This document shows, one piece after another, positions 9,208 to 20,927 of a DNA stretch of 64,000 nucleotides (its first letter is position 1; each line of letters opens with the position of its first letter). The stretch spans positions 5,890,001 through 5,954,000 of the forward strand of contig JAYKYS010000011.1 of the NCBI GenBank assembly GCA_036924285.1. The letters run 5' to 3'. The notes beneath the pieces are model-generated. The model did not search any database, was not told where the DNA came from, and was given only the letters and a program-made list of their open reading frames with translations. The translations under genes and the position numbers were made by a program. The stretch comes from Asterella californica. Lineage: Eukaryota > Streptophyta > Marchantiopsida > Marchantiales > Aytoniaceae.

Positions 9208-11460
9208 TCACTGAAGCACTCCAAATCTCCTTCCTGCGTCTCAATTTCCTCCATTACACACTCCTCGATCCGTCTCTTCACGAACCGTTGTCGTAGCGAG
9301 AGCCTTTCCTTTGAGCAAGGGCGTACCTTCTGGCTGTGGCTAGCGATCAATGCACAACAGAGCGACAAGTTTCTTGTAGATTTCTCTCTAACTTCCTCGA
9401 TAACTAAGTACTTTCTTTCTCTCAGTAAAGGGTCAAGATAACCACACGAAAACGTTGGATGATCATGGGCACGACAAACGGGATATGTGATGACATGATC
9501 TCTCGGTAGTATTCCTCTCCGAAGTTTCTCACTACTAGGGCTTCGTACATGGCTTTGGGTCGACAGATGTGTCTTATCTCGCACTGGGTGTTAAAGTTTA
9601 CAGGAGGGAGCTGATTTAGATCCATCCTTCGTTAGATGAGGATAAAGACGGTGAGATCCCATTCTTGGCCGTAAGTGACAACAGGTAAGATCATAGGGAC
9701 AGACGAGAGCATGACTTGCGCGGTAAAGTTATGCCCGAAGGATCCTATCAGAAACTATTGAAAGTGAACTCGTTCCATGTACATCAGTTTAATCTGGAAA
9801 GGGTTTCGAAAAGGAAATCTGGGCGGTAAGTAGAGTCCTTCGTCCATCTCTCACAACATGTGCACTCCAACTACAAGGGTATCTCGGTCCATAGAACACC
9901 GATACAATCTCATAGGATCACCACGATCTCTCTACGAACAATCTCTTGAATTCCCTCCAGGTCGAATGCCCCCACACAGGTCACTCCCCTTTGCTTAAAA
10001 GTTTCGAACCCAAAACAAGGATAGGTGCAAGCTCCCTAACTAAGCAACCCAAGCCTCACGGACCGATGAGGTGGCACACATGCACATCGCATGTTTGGTG
10101 CCGTCATACTCATCCACGTGTGGGTCTTCTGGGTGAAAGGTTCTAATGCATGCACCGTAACGTGTCCCAAAAACCAGAGACTAGGCTAGACAGGTAGTCG
10201 ACTCTACAGGTCAAGGATCGCACTTTGCCACGTTGAGTGCGAACCTAACAACCACATGACGTGGATACAACGTAGGTCGCTAAAGTCGTATCTACGCCTA
10301 GAATACTCCCCAAAGCAATACAAATGTCGCACTGGATACTTTTCAGCCAGTTGCCGCTAACAACTCGAAACCTAGAGTAGATATAGTTGCCGATACAACT
10401 CAGCAGAAAAACCAGCGAACTTTCACACAGGATAGGTACAGATCTACAGCTCAGTCTCCTCTCAAACTTGCCACGTAGGTAGGATACTAAAATCTCTACT
10501 TGCAGGTCAAATTTCAGAAAGATCTGACGGCTAGATCTCCTCTAACAATTAACACAAATCCACAGAAACTAACACGCACTTCCAATCTCAGATTGAGGAC
10601 AGAAGCTTCTTCGACTAAATGAACCGTCCACTTCCACTCCAACTTCCTGTGCTATCAATTTAGAAGGTAAACTCACTACGCAGAAAATTTGAGCCAATTT
10701 GACCGTTCTGATCGTCCTCCATAAATCTGCAAACTCGCTGCTTCAGATTGACAGCTTTCTGCACCCCGTCGCCTTCAAATCGCCATTGCGCTCAATCCGC
10801 AGAACATCCGATGGTGAAATTTGTGGTCAGAGCTTCAGCAGCTGACAGACTACAAACTCATGAAATCTGGTCTCAATCTGACGGCTCAATCACTCAAACC
10901 CCTTAATCTTACAATCGGAAGAGAAAACTATGTACTCTCATCACTCTATGAATTTCAAATCGCCATAACGTATGCCCTGGACCTCCAAATCGAGTGAAAT
11001 TTGTGGTCAAATTGCTCCTCCCGTCGAGAGCTCTCCGCCCATGCCCTCTGATCTTCCCAATCCCTCGTCAAAAGTGCCTCGAACCTCCCTGAGCGCACAC
11101 TTAGGTAGATGACAAGTTATCTTCACTTTTGGGTGGACCAATGGGAAGTTAAAGGACTCAACCTTGTCCTTTTCTGCCCCATGGAGACCCCCAGCAGATA
11201 ATAGAGCATTCTAAGCTCATAAGAGCAATGTTTTAGATCCCATTACACCACAACTTCTACAACTGTGTGCAAAACGTACTTATACGGATAATTTACATAC
11301 TAACTGGTCCCACAACAGGACACCGTGTTAACCAACGAGTAGCTTGCACAGATATGAACCCAACGACGCCTTGCGCGTTTGCATTGGACCTCTCGAACTG
11401 TTCGTTGATATGTCGCAAGTGCAAGCTAGCTCCTTAACCTGTCCCCTTACGTCAGACGCT
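9208..11460. other. Non-coding repeat-derived stretch, no gene recognised
   Basis: No reading frame here carries a motif I recognise; minus-strand frames at 9201-9625 are open but unlike known domains. From about 9289 the text (TGTCGTAGCGAG onward, with a GGCTGTGGCTAGC segment) resembles the start of the solo LTR at 23106 and a segment near 16300. The part from 10680 to 11060 resembles 23650-24000. A diverged LTR of the same superfamily is likely, but its right edge is not clear. The stretch continues to the right of the inserted element at 14746. Confidence 0.45.
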
Positions 11461-11464
11461 GTAC

Positions 11465-12379
11465 TGTAAACTCCCACGGTCCTATCGATCAACTACCCCC
11501 CGATCTCTCAACCTCTGCGATCGTCATCGATGAATCTGCAACATGTCGGACCTATCTCTCACTCAGGGGTCACCTCTGATGACTTTGATGTAAGCACACC
11601 ATGAACTTGAAGGGAAAAAATGCTAAGTTCACTTATTCATACACCCATAAACTCATCAACTAAAATTCTCCGTAAACTCATCAACTAAAATCTTCTATTC
11701 TAACGACGTCTCTCAAGTTCTCACATGCTAAAATATCACACACTCTCTGTATTACTCAAGTTGTCATTACGACATTGTGAAAACAAGGAGAGGAGCTCTT
11801 TTCTACTCCTCTATTTATACATTCTAGGTTTTTACTTTGGTACCCTCCAGTAACTCAGCCGTAACTATTTTTATCGAGTTTTACTGAGATATTATTTAAG
11901 ATAAAAGCATTAATCACATGGGCTTCTTACCTTTTCACATGGGCTTATTCCTTCAAAGTCAACAACTTCTAGAAGAATTCTAGAATATTCTTAAGGAATC
12001 TCGAATTTCCACCCCCCTCCTCTACACTAGGACTCATTAAAAAGAAAACATGTGGAATCTCTTCTTGTTTTTAATGCTCACAAAGTCCACAACTTTAATC
12101 CAACCACTAATATCAAGTCAAAAAGGAGATAAGTGATACTTTCCACCTCCTTTCTACCTTTTAGACAAGATGACAAGATAGTAGTGCTCACTCTTTAGCA
12201 AATATCTGATTTCTGTCCAAAAGTACAGCTAAGTTTAATCATAACTAATGTTAGCTAGTCATGACTAACTTGATATCACCTTAAAGTACGTGGGCAACAA
12301 ATAAACATTCTCCACACTTAACTATAACTAAACACCTTACTAATAGACAAACTTCCTATGTGTAACATAGGTCGTTACA
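11465..12379 (-). repeat. Complete LTR (3' LTR of the deleted element)
   Basis: This LTR matches 6129-7043 over its full 915 bp with scattered substitutions, and starts TGTAA and ends TTACA on the plus strand. It lies downstream of integrase on the minus strand, so it is the 3' LTR. The same TATA-like CTCTATTTATACATTC segment is present near 11808. Confidence 0.92.
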
Positions 12380-12393
12380 TTTTACCCCCGGAC
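12380..12393 (-). other. Polypurine tract next to the 3' LTR
   Basis: On the minus strand the bases directly before the LTR read TCCGGGGGTAAAA. This purine-rich run would prime plus-strand DNA synthesis. It sits exactly at the inner LTR edge, which supports the boundary call. Confidence 0.7.
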
Positions 12394-13425
12394 TAATTTT
12401 TCGCTCTGTCTTCGGAGTGAAGAGAGAACTTTCGTCGATGAAACAACTTCAACTTGTCATGGTTGACTCGATCGAATCTCCTTCCTCCCAACTCTTGAAG
12501 GTCATATGTGAAGTTGCTCCACACCTTATCTACAACAAAAGGACCAAAATATCTAGGAAGAAACTTCTTCCTAGCCCTCTTGAATCGGATAGCATCATAC
12601 AACATTACCCAATCTCCGACTTGAAAAGGTTTTACCTCCCTCTTGCCCAATCGTTTGTCGTAACTTTTCTTTTGATACGCCTGAGCCGTTCCATCCGGAT
12701 CATTGTTTCCGCTCGGATTTCTTCCAACTCCATGAATTGCTCCCTTCTTGATCTGACCACGTCTTCTCCTCTCGACCTCTTCAACTTTCGTTGAATAGTT
12801 TGAAAAGTATCCAATTCAAATTGGATCGGCAAGTTGAACTCCACTCCATAAACCAGTCGAAATAGGATGTACCTAGTAGAAGTCTTTGTTGTCGATACTC
12901 TCATAAGATGGCATGTAGTCTCTTATCACAAGTATGTTTCGTAGTCTCAACACCAGCATCTTTGGCGAGCATCATACAAATTGTAAGATTGGTCTTCTCC
13001 GCAAGACCATTAGCATTTGGTTTGTATGAGGTCGTTACTCGTGGCTTGATAGAAAAGTGTTGTAGCATAGCAGTAGTCATGCTCCCTACAAACTCTCCTC
13101 CTCTATCTGAGACCAACTCTAACAGGCATCCAAATCTTGTGATGATCCTCTCTCATAGAAATCTACCGACTTCTGTTTCATTAGTCTCCCTCAAAAGTCT
13201 AGTCTCTATCCACTTGGTACAATAGTCAGTGGCGACTACAATGTATCTATTGTCTCGAGGTGTCTTATTAAGAGGACCTACAAAGTCAATACCCCACTTC
13301 TCAAATGGTCCTAACACTGGAATTGATCTTAACGGAGGTGTTCTAGTAGACTTCAGAGCAAATGCTTGACATACGTCGCAAGTTTTACAATAGTCTAATC
13401 CCTCTTCAGTGATAACCCGCATCCA
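12393..13425 (-). pseudogene. Integrase core and C-terminal domain, frameshifted
   Basis: Four overlapping minus-strand frames together cover the integrase. The first, 13422-13153, holds CKTCDVC and the first core aspartate in GIDFVGP. Next, 13116-12901 holds SDRGGEFVG with the second aspartate and, about 35 residues on, NGLAEKTN with the glutamate. Then 12904-12632 and 12650-12393 hold the C-terminal DNA-binding domain with GDWVMLYD, FLPRYFGPF and the tail. All D,D-E residues are visible but in separate frames, so indels have broken the gene. The part overlapping the left-edge element is very similar to it. Confidence 0.88.
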
Positions 13426-14006
13426 AAATCTTGAAGGCTGTTATCTTACCGGCAAAGTCACCTCCGCAAACAGTTCCATCGTGAAACTCGTGCATTAGCT
13501 TGAACGCCTCCTTCTGACCAACTGCTCTCCTTAGTAACCCATCTGCTCCTTGATGAAACAGAATTCTCTCCACCATGGTGTAAGGTTTGCATCTCTTGAT
13601 CAACGTGTTATGTTCTCGAGTATGCATACCTTCTGGAAAAGAGCTATCTGCAAGGAAACTCTAGATTTCCTTGTACTCGTCCAGTATCTCCTCAATGCTT
13701 GTGATGGTCATCAGATGCTCGTCTAGAAATGAATCATCAAACGGTTCTTCTCCCTCATCATCATAAGCCCTCGACAAAAGATCATCATTTGCATGTTTTT
13801 CCTTGGTCTATCTTTCATCACGTAGTCGTATTATGTTAAAAAGATCTTCCAACGAGCAATACGTCCTTCGGCATTAGGCTTATTAAAGATATACTTTAAA
13901 GCCTTGTGATCGGTGACTATGGAAAATTTTCCTCCTAGCAAGTAGTGTCGAAATTTCTTCAATCCAAAGATCACCGTTAATCTTTCTCGTTCAGTCACGG
14001 AGTAAT
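13406..14006 (-). pseudogene. End of RNase H plus integrase zinc-binding region
   Basis: The frame at 14019-13831 reads FGLKKFRHYLLGG and FSIVTDHKALKYIFNKPNAE, the end of a Ty3 RNase H. The frame at 13627-13406 covers LMHEFHDGTVCGGDF, where the second zinc-ligand histidine of the integrase HHCC domain, present as GGHF in the left-edge element, is replaced by aspartate. The sequence stops being element-internal at about 14006 and passes directly into LTR text, which marks the deletion junction. Confidence 0.85.
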
Positions 14007-14007
14007 C

Positions 14008-14741
14008 CCTTAAACTCATAAACTAAAATACTCCATAAACTCATCAACTAAAATCCTCCATTCTAACGACGTCTCTCAAGTTCTCACATGCTAAAATATC
14101 ACACACTCTCTATATTACTCAAGTGTTCATTACGACATTATGAAAACAAGGATGAGGAGCTCTTCTCTACTCCTCTATTTATACATTCTAGGTTCTTATT
14201 TTGGTACCTTTTAGTAACTCAGCCGTAACTATTTTTATCGAGTTTTACTAAGATATTATTTAAGATAAAAGCATTAATCACATGGGCTTCTTATCTTTTC
14301 ACATGGGCTTATTCCTTCAAAGTCAACAACTTCTAGAAGGATTCTAGAATATTCTTAAGGAATCTCAAATTTCCACCCCCCCTTTACACTAGGACCCACT
14401 AAAAAGAAAATATGTGAAATCTCTTCTTGTTTTTAATGCCCACAAAGTCCACAACTTTAATCCAACCACTAATATCAAGTCAAAAAGGAGATAATGGATA
14501 TTTTCCACCTCCTTTCTATCTTTTAGACAAGATGAAAAGATAGTAGTGCTCACTCTTTCGCAAATATCTGATTTCTGCCCAAAAGTACTACTAAGTTTAA
14601 CCATAACTAATGTTAGCTCGTCATGACTAACTTGATATCTCCTTAAAGTACGTGGGCAGCAAATAAACATTCTCCACACTTAACTATAACTAAACACCTT
14701 ACTAATAGACGAACTTCCTATGTGTAACATAGGTCGTTACA
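14008..14741 (-). repeat. Truncated LTR (5' LTR of the deleted element)
   Basis: This block matches the last roughly 730 bp of the 915-bp LTR, from the CATAAACTAAAATACTCC region to TTACA at 14741. The inner end is removed by the deletion. It is slightly more diverged from the 3' LTR of the same element than a new insertion would be, for example TTTTCGTAAAT-type changes around 14560. The flanking GTAC follows at 14742. Confidence 0.88.
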
Positions 14742-14847
14742 GTACGTACAAGAATTCACAAATTATCAAGAGGCAGGCCGCTTGCGTCCTTAGTATAGCA
14801 CATGGAGCTACAAATACCGAGTCAGCAAAAATAAACTAGAGCCTAGC

Positions 14848-15165
14848 TTGATTTTCTCTTCTTCCGAGCCTCGTAACTTTTCCACTTTTGTGTTCAAATG
14901 AAGTAGACGAAGTGCCTATGGAAAGTTGACAACGAGCTCTACCCATTGATGCGATGAAAGTGAAGATCCGAAGTCGTGCCAAAAGCTTGTAAGCTGAGGC
15001 CTAGGTTGTTTTACCCATCTTTCGAGTCTCGTAACTTCTCCACTAGGCGTCCAATTGAAGTAGACGAAGTGCTCATGGAAAGCTGACAACGAGCTTTACC
15101 CATTGATGCGATGAAAGTGAAGATCCAAAGTTGTGTCAAAAGTTCGTAAGCTGGGGTCTAGCTTC
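14848..15165. repeat. 158-bp tandem duplication
   Basis: Two copies of a block begin around 14848 and 15006. Each contains CTCGTAACTT, AAGTAGACGAAGTGC, ACCCATTGATGCGATG and AAAGTGAAGATCC, with a constant shift of 158 bases and a few substitutions. No ORF or known element is recognised in it. It directly precedes an RNase H fragment. Confidence 0.85.
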
Positions 15166-15489
15166 CAACAGTTCGAGAAGACGAAGTATACTTCGTATGA
15201 GAGAGAGTGTTTGGCAGCAGTGTGGACTGTTGCACACTTTCGATGTTATCAGTTTGAGAACCCCTTTACTCTCATCACTGATCACCAGCCACTCAAGTGG
15301 TTGATGGAGTCCGAAAAGCTTGCACGATGGACTCTTATCGTACAGGAGTATGACTTTCAGGTAGTGCATAGACATGGAGTTGTAAACCTAGATGCTGATG
15401 GATTTAGTCGTAATCCATGCACGAGTCAGCAGGATCAGACTAGAGCTCAATGGCATGACGAGGTTGATGAAGAGATAGTGCTAAGGTGA
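15165..15489 (+). pseudogene. Ty3/gypsy RNase H fragment
   Basis: The frame reads YERECLAAVWTVAHFRCY, then FTLITDHQPLKWLM and the connection VVHRHGVVNLDADGFSR, ending with a stop at 15489. This is the second half of a Ty3 RNase H. The first half, RT and integrase are not found next to it on this strand. A diverged minus-strand homologue lies at 50940-51180. The fragment is 5' truncated at the tandem duplication. Confidence 0.85.
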
Positions 15490-15819
15490 CATGCATCTAT
15501 CTTTCTTTGTTGACCATGAACTCTAGTATTGAAGGCCATGTCGTATCTTTCTCAAGTCAGAGAATGAATGATGAATCTTTAGATCTTGAGGGTGAAGATG
15601 GTGTTCCAGATCAGCGAGATATCCACCACAAACTCTTTTTTCTCATCAAGATAGCAGCGAAGCGACGAAGAGCAACATCAAGTCCAGCAGCGGTGGGAGC
15701 TGCAGTCCTTCAGTCGAAATCGAGCAAGAGCGACAGTCTCCCTCTCGCTGATCTCTTTGTCAGCACCTTCTACAAACTGACCAAGACGAGAAGAAGAAGA
15801 ATTCACCATCATACACATG

Positions 15820-16075
15820 GTCTTGTCTCAACACAAAATAGCGAATGGTTTATGTCAGTCTGTACCTTGGTCTGTCAGCACTTCAGCTGGTGCTCCAAAA
15901 TGACTCAACACTCGATCTAAGAACGCATACGATGTCCTTTCACTCTCCTTGTCTGATAATGCCACCAACTCAATACACTTCTCTCAACACATGTCGATGG
16001 TGACGTATAGTCAATGATAAAGATCCCATAAAATTCAAGCTCCAACGATAACCCAATCTCATAATCGGTAAGGGG
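15820..16075 (-). pseudogene. Ty3/gypsy integrase core fragment
   Basis: Translated on the minus strand with frame changes, the region reads PLPIMRLGYRWSLNF, then a stretch like RHHRHVL and FGAP-type wording ahead of a degraded TDRG motif. This is the start of a Ty3 integrase core with its first aspartate replaced by asparagine (SLNF for the usual SLDF). Several frame breaks are present. It faces the RNase H fragment at 15165-15489, so the two do not come from one collinear copy. Confidence 0.6.
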
Positions 16076-16541
16076 TGTAATTGTGGAGTGTGATCATTAA
16101 ACGATGCTCGTACTCGATCAAAAACCACACATCATGCGACAAATTACTGCACATCGATATGCATACCACGTCACTAATGCTATCGTCGAAATCTCTCCGC
16201 TCGTTGGAGGACGTGATCTCGCTCTTTGGCACTTATTGTGCCTACCATCACATCAATATGTTGTCGTGTCGGATTTACGTGAAAGATGTCCAAGAAAATG
16301 TGAGGTTCCTGGCTGTGGAGATGTAGTGTGCTAAACAGAGGCAAGACAGAGAGAAACAACCACGAAAATGAACGTCGCAATATATACCAACTCCTAAAGT
16401 AACTACACTGCCGGATCTTTCTCCCTAAGAACAGAAACCTGAGAAACAGATCAGAGCAATCTGCTTCAAAACTCCCTAAGACGAGTCTGTGAATCTCAAC
16501 CTAGATCCAAAACTATCGAAGCGTAGTTCAAATCAAGAGAA

Positions 16542-17369
16542 ACATCCATTTGCTAACAAATAGAGCTGCACCTTTACCACACGATTCAAACCCAAGTCTA
16601 AACTAGCTAGCTATCACAAGCTGTACATAACCAACTAGAACTCCAACGAACTCAATAAGACGAAACCCGCAGCGAAGGAATCAGAAAAGATCTATCTGAG
16701 AACTTTCTCCTTTCGCCAAACGGTCTTCAGATGTCTGTAGGGTCTTCTTCTGTGACTCCGTTGGACCAAGAAACCTTCAGATCCAACCCCCAACAGCCAA
16801 GAAATCGCTGATTTTTGATCGTAGATGATCGAACTTTAAAAACTCATCCCTGCGGCTTAAAACCGCACACATCGTCCAAACGGATCGTCTGATCTGATAT
16901 CCATCTTCTCTAATAGGTAGATCTAGCTACCCTGAACCCAACAAGACTCCAAACAGGTCGTTTGGAGTTCCCCTTGCAAAATCACGCAAGAAATTTGATC
17001 GTAAGATGCAAAAAGCTAATGTAAATCGACTCCCTGCGGCTCAAACTCGCTCACCACACCTAAACCAACAATCTAATCCACGTACGGTCTTCTCCTATAT
17101 GTAGATGAAGATTCCCTGATCCAAGAACGAAGAACGAAGAACTTGACTCATCGATCGCGAAGAACAACCAAATTTTAGATCGCAGGCAATGAAAAACCTG
17201 ACGCAAGCGCTTCCTTGCGAGCCAATTTCACTCAGAACTCCCAAACCGCCCGATGAAACTTCGTATCGTCCTCAATTTCCTGAAGAACTCAGCGTTTTGA
17301 TCCTGATGGATCCTAGGACAGTAAGCTTTGACTCCGGAACGGTCCGAACGGTCCAACTCTCCTTCACAA
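16542..17369 (-). repeat. Dispersed repeat A, long copy (probable LTR)
   Basis: About 830 bp match 36771-37608 in inverted orientation; the last 295 bp also match 8905-9207. Landmarks are AGCTGCACC near 16564, TCACAAGCTGTACATAACCAACTAG-type text near 16615, and GGTCCAACTC at 17360. The right edge reads CTTCACA. The left limit of shared sequence is near 16542, although LTR-like text (TGTCGTGTCGG at about 16265) may be the true left edge. It abuts the integrase end of E1, the place of its 3' LTR. Confidence 0.7.
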
Positions 17370-17451
17370 ATCAACTCGTGGTTCTCCAAGTCGTCTTCAC
17401 TCTCCTCAACTGCCTCAGAAAGGTCTTCATTTGTGCTTGTTGTCTAGTCTG

Positions 17452-18615
17452 ATCTTAAGAACTCAGCTAGCTCCACTGGCTCTCTTCTCTTTCTGAACAA
17501 CTTCACTCGTTTTCCAGCAACAAGAAGCTTTAAAAGCATACAATCTAGCTCTCGCAAAGAATAGGTAGCATTCTGATGTACATCAAACACAAGGTATGGG
17601 TCAAAGCATCTCCTTGAAAACTTTCAAAATGTAGAGTGTTGGTTCTCCAATGTATAATCATATACCAACATCCAGTCCCCAACCTGTATCGGTTTTGGTC
17701 GAAGCCTATGGGTCTTATCAAACCTCTCCTTGTTCCCAGGTCGAGTTGCATTCAGCCTTCGTTGCGCTTCTATAAGATCTTCTTCTCTACATTCTAACTA
17801 TTTGATTTGTAACAAGAGAAGTTGTACACGATCCATATTGTCTTCCCATGGCAAGGTAGCTCGGGTAGGAAAATCTTCTTCTGTTGGCATCATCGGTTTC
17901 TGCCCCAACATTAATTCGATGGGCATGTATCTCGTAGTAGAACAGTGAGTTGTTCTATCGGTCCATAAAGCAAAATGGAGCAACCTATGCCACTCTCTAT
18001 GTTTACCATCACATGCCTTCATCAAAGCCTGAACTATTGATGGATGTCCTCGTTCGCTCTTGCCAATCCTCTCTAGATTCATTGCAGTAGTAAGTTTGAG
18101 CTTCACACCATATCGAGCAAAAAACTCTTTCACTTCTGTATTTCATAGTTCTCCTCTATCTACCCGTAGCCCTCCTACAGACCCATATCTGCAGATAATA
18201 TCCTCAAGAACAAACCTACATACCCCTCTGTGATGTTCGTCCTCAGAGCTCGTCCTTCTACAAAGTTGGAGAAATCCTCACGAGCCAAAACCAAATATCG
18301 CATACCTCATAGCCCCAGAGGCATTACCACCAAGTCGAGAACCCACTAGAAGTGAATGCAAGGTGGATAAGTCAGCACAAGATCATCCCTATATCACATC
18401 TTTGAGTAAAACTGACAATGCAAGCAAGAACTGACATAGTTCTTCACGTCTCGATATAGACCTTTCCACCAATATCTTTTCTTCAACTTGACATAAGTAG
18501 CCCAAATTCCTCGATGTTCGACCCACAAGATATCATGGAACTCCTTCATTAGTTGTTGCTTAGTCTGCAGATCGTCCACTACTCGTATGAACATCCCATA
18601 TCTCATCTCTCTCAC
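17452..18615 (-). pseudogene. E1 integrase
   Basis: The zinc-binding region is in 18615-18394, with paired histidines (FHDILWVEHRG) and CLHC at its end. The core follows with wording like GMRYLVLAREDFSNFVEG near 18300 and GKSERGHPSIVQALMKACDG near 18060, which carries the catalytic glutamate. The second core aspartate region is degraded. The C-terminus reads VAGKRVKLFRKRREPVEL near 17500 and ends with a stop at about 17452. Frames change several times. The product would have integrated cDNA. Confidence 0.85.
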
Positions 18616-18751
18616 GTAGAAGATAGTTGTACGCTCGTTTCCTTATCTCTCTGAACTCTACTTCGCTCCAACCCTCTTGTCTTTCCAACGTACTCAGATA
18701 CCGTCGTATGTTACGAAGTCAATCTGTGTAAAGCTCCTCTCTAAACATCAA

Positions 18752-19418
18752 TCACTCCAAGTCTGTAACCCGTCGACCAACCTCACACCGAGCATCATTT
18801 CTCTCTTCTTCCTCAGCTTCTGAAAACATGACATCCTCATCTACAAGACGAGTCCTTGACAACATATCTGCAATCACATTCTCCTTCTCTTTTATATGCT
18901 TTAGCTCTGGATTCAAGCTTCTAATATAAGCAATCCAACGCAACATCGCTATGTCCGATGTGTTACAGTTGGATATCATGCCTAGTAGAGATAAACAATC
19001 TGTCTCTAAGACTACATGAGCACACAATCAAAAACTCACGGTCTGTCTTCATCGCTATGACCACTCCCCACAACTCACGCTTCACCTGAGGATAATATCT
19101 TTGCATGTCTATCAAGATCCTAGCTCCAATCCTAGAGGTGAACCGCATATCACTCGCATCATCTTGACTAATCGCCCAACCAATCACCTTTGGGTTAGTA
19201 TCTACTGTGACAATGACAAGTCTTCCACACTCGTAGTCTACTCTTCTCAACACATGTGGAGATTTCAGAGCCTCCTTCAGTCTATTCGTAGCTTCTCGAT
19301 AGATTGAAGTCCACACAAACCTCTTACCTTCCTCAGTAATGCATATAAAGGCTCCGCAACATGAGCATAGTGAGGAATGGATAGACGGTAAAATACACAA
19401 GCTCCTAGAAAGCGTCAA
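18752..19418 (-). pseudogene. E1 RNase H
   Basis: The frame 19418-18963 contains RLVIVTVDTNPKVIGWAI, the first strand with its catalytic aspartate, and RYYPQVKRELWGVVIAMK. The frame 19027-18752 contains LETDCLSLLGMISN and LRWIAYIRSL, then IADMLSR. These are the sequential RNase H motifs of Ty3 elements, split by a frameshift near 19020. The same motifs occur in E2 at 51621-52049. Confidence 0.86.
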
Positions 19419-19551
19419 ACATCTGTGATAGTTTTACAATCCGTCATCCTAGCTGTAGCGTCAACCTTCTCTAGATTTGGTCGTCTTCCAAAAGCACCAC
19501 ACAGATGACCAACCACTAAAATCTCAGACACACCAAATTGGACTTAGCTCT

Positions 19552-20064
19552 TCACATGGTGAGATGTACCTCCTTTAGGCGAGTCAAGATACGTTCTACA
19601 TCCTTGATATGATCTGCAACAAACCTCTTACATCCATTCGCAAGTACTACTTCATCCTTGTCTTCAACCGCGCAACCTTTTATAAGAATATCATCTAGAA
19701 ATAGAATGATAACATTAGGTACAAATTCCCGTAGTACCTTGTGCATCGCATTCTGCATATGAGCGATCGAGTTCGTCGCTCCTTAAGGAAGAGTACACAT
19801 CCACATCAATCCCAAATACGTATGCACAGCAGTCAGATCTCTACTTTCTACAGCCAGCTGAAGCTGATTATAACCAGAATATAAATCTCCAATGGAGTAG
19901 ATAGCTCTCCCTGCAAATACCTCTGCTACTTCATCAATCACAGGACCCGTCCCAGCATTATAAATGATCACATTATTCGCAGGTTGTAGGTCTTGAACGC
20001 AAGGCTCCTGACTTCTTGGGTACAGTGAACCATCTGCTAGAGTACGGTCCCATAGACAGCTCAA
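19552..20064 (-). pseudogene. E1 reverse transcriptase
   Basis: The frame 20064-19783 contains LQPANNVIIYNAGT and IYSIGDLYSGYNQLQLAVES. The frame 19758-19552 contains VIILFLDDILIKG with the catalytic aspartate pair, and then the thumb-like DVERILTRLKEVHL. A frameshift separates them at about 19782. Fingers and N-terminus are weakly visible up to about 20250. RT would copy the element RNA. Confidence 0.86.
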
Positions 20065-20074
20065 GTATCTCCAT

Positions 20075-20914
20075 TCATACTTTCTCTTTCAGCAACTCAA
20101 TAAGTTTAAGCAACAAGGCACGAAGAAACGAAACCGGTTTCAGATCCCAAGGCACATGAGAGATTGTGAATATAACCATAGGCGCTATCACGTTTGGATC
20201 CACACAACCTATCTCCCCTGCTGAAAAGAAAAAAGCTTTACCATGATCTACTATCACTTGCTCAAAAATTGTCTTCTCAACCTCTGTCAGATAATCAACC
20301 CCTCCTATCTAGAGCTCCTTCAACGTCTCCTCGGTAAATTGATGCCTTACTTGTCTATGATCACGCAATATATGCTCAGTCCTCACTAATTGTACTTGCT
20401 GCTGGGAGTTAGCAAGTAGTTGAGCTACTACCGGTGTCACCATTTTCAATATAGATTTGTACTTCGCATGGACGTCTGCTTCCTGAGGGAGTGCACACCA
20501 ACAAACTACTTCTCTTCTCTCACTATTCTGCATAGGATGAGGAAAGAACCGCACATACGTAGCAATCTCCTCATATATGTATCGAGAGTGGATAAGGATC
20601 ACCATTATACTATCTTTTTCTTCCATCAATCTGCTTACACTGTCCAACCAACTAACAACTGATTGTATAGACACAAACTCTTCAAACAAGCCAGAAATCA
20701 CATCATCTTCAAGTAGAACCCCTGCATGCCACATCTCTAATACATGTTTCACCATCCATCTTTTTGTATTTTCTCCCATGTCTTCAACTCTTGTAAATTG
20801 ACTCCACCCATCATCCTCAAACATCAGCAAGCCAGATTGCCAACTCTGTACATTGCACATGTCTCCGGACCCCTGTACATGTCTCGCTTTTGATCGTTCT
20901 ACCTTGTGTACCAA
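20075..20914 (-). pseudogene. E1 linker between protease and RT
   Basis: This is a 201-codon open frame (20914-20309) followed by a 60-codon frame (20257-20075). The first is mixed charged sequence with HEILRDHRQVRHQF-like wording near its end. The second reads FFFSAGEIGCVDPNVIAPMV, which leads into RT. E2 has matching text at 52730-53540. It is the spacer of this lineage and has no enzymatic motif that I can see. Confidence 0.7.
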
Positions 20915-20927
20915 CTTTGACGGGATC

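Larger units (their letters stand above)
11465..14741 (-). mobile_element. Internally deleted Ty3/gypsy element with both ends and target duplication
   Basis: This is a sibling of the left-edge element. It has a complete 915-bp 3' LTR (11465-12379), an internal part with integrase and the end of RNase H (12380-14006), then a truncated 5' LTR (14008-14741). RT, protease, gag, ORF A/B, PBS and the inner part of the 5' LTR are missing. Both outer ends are intact (TGTAA and TTACA) and are flanked by GTAC at 11461-11464 and 14742-14745, a 4-bp target-site duplication. The internal frames contain several frameshifts. The element cannot move by itself. Confidence 0.92.

Noticed and set aside
9201..9625. 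Two overlapping minus-strand ORFs (127 and 67 codons)
   Set aside because: No recognisable motif; the region is repeat-derived and partly resembles LTR text.
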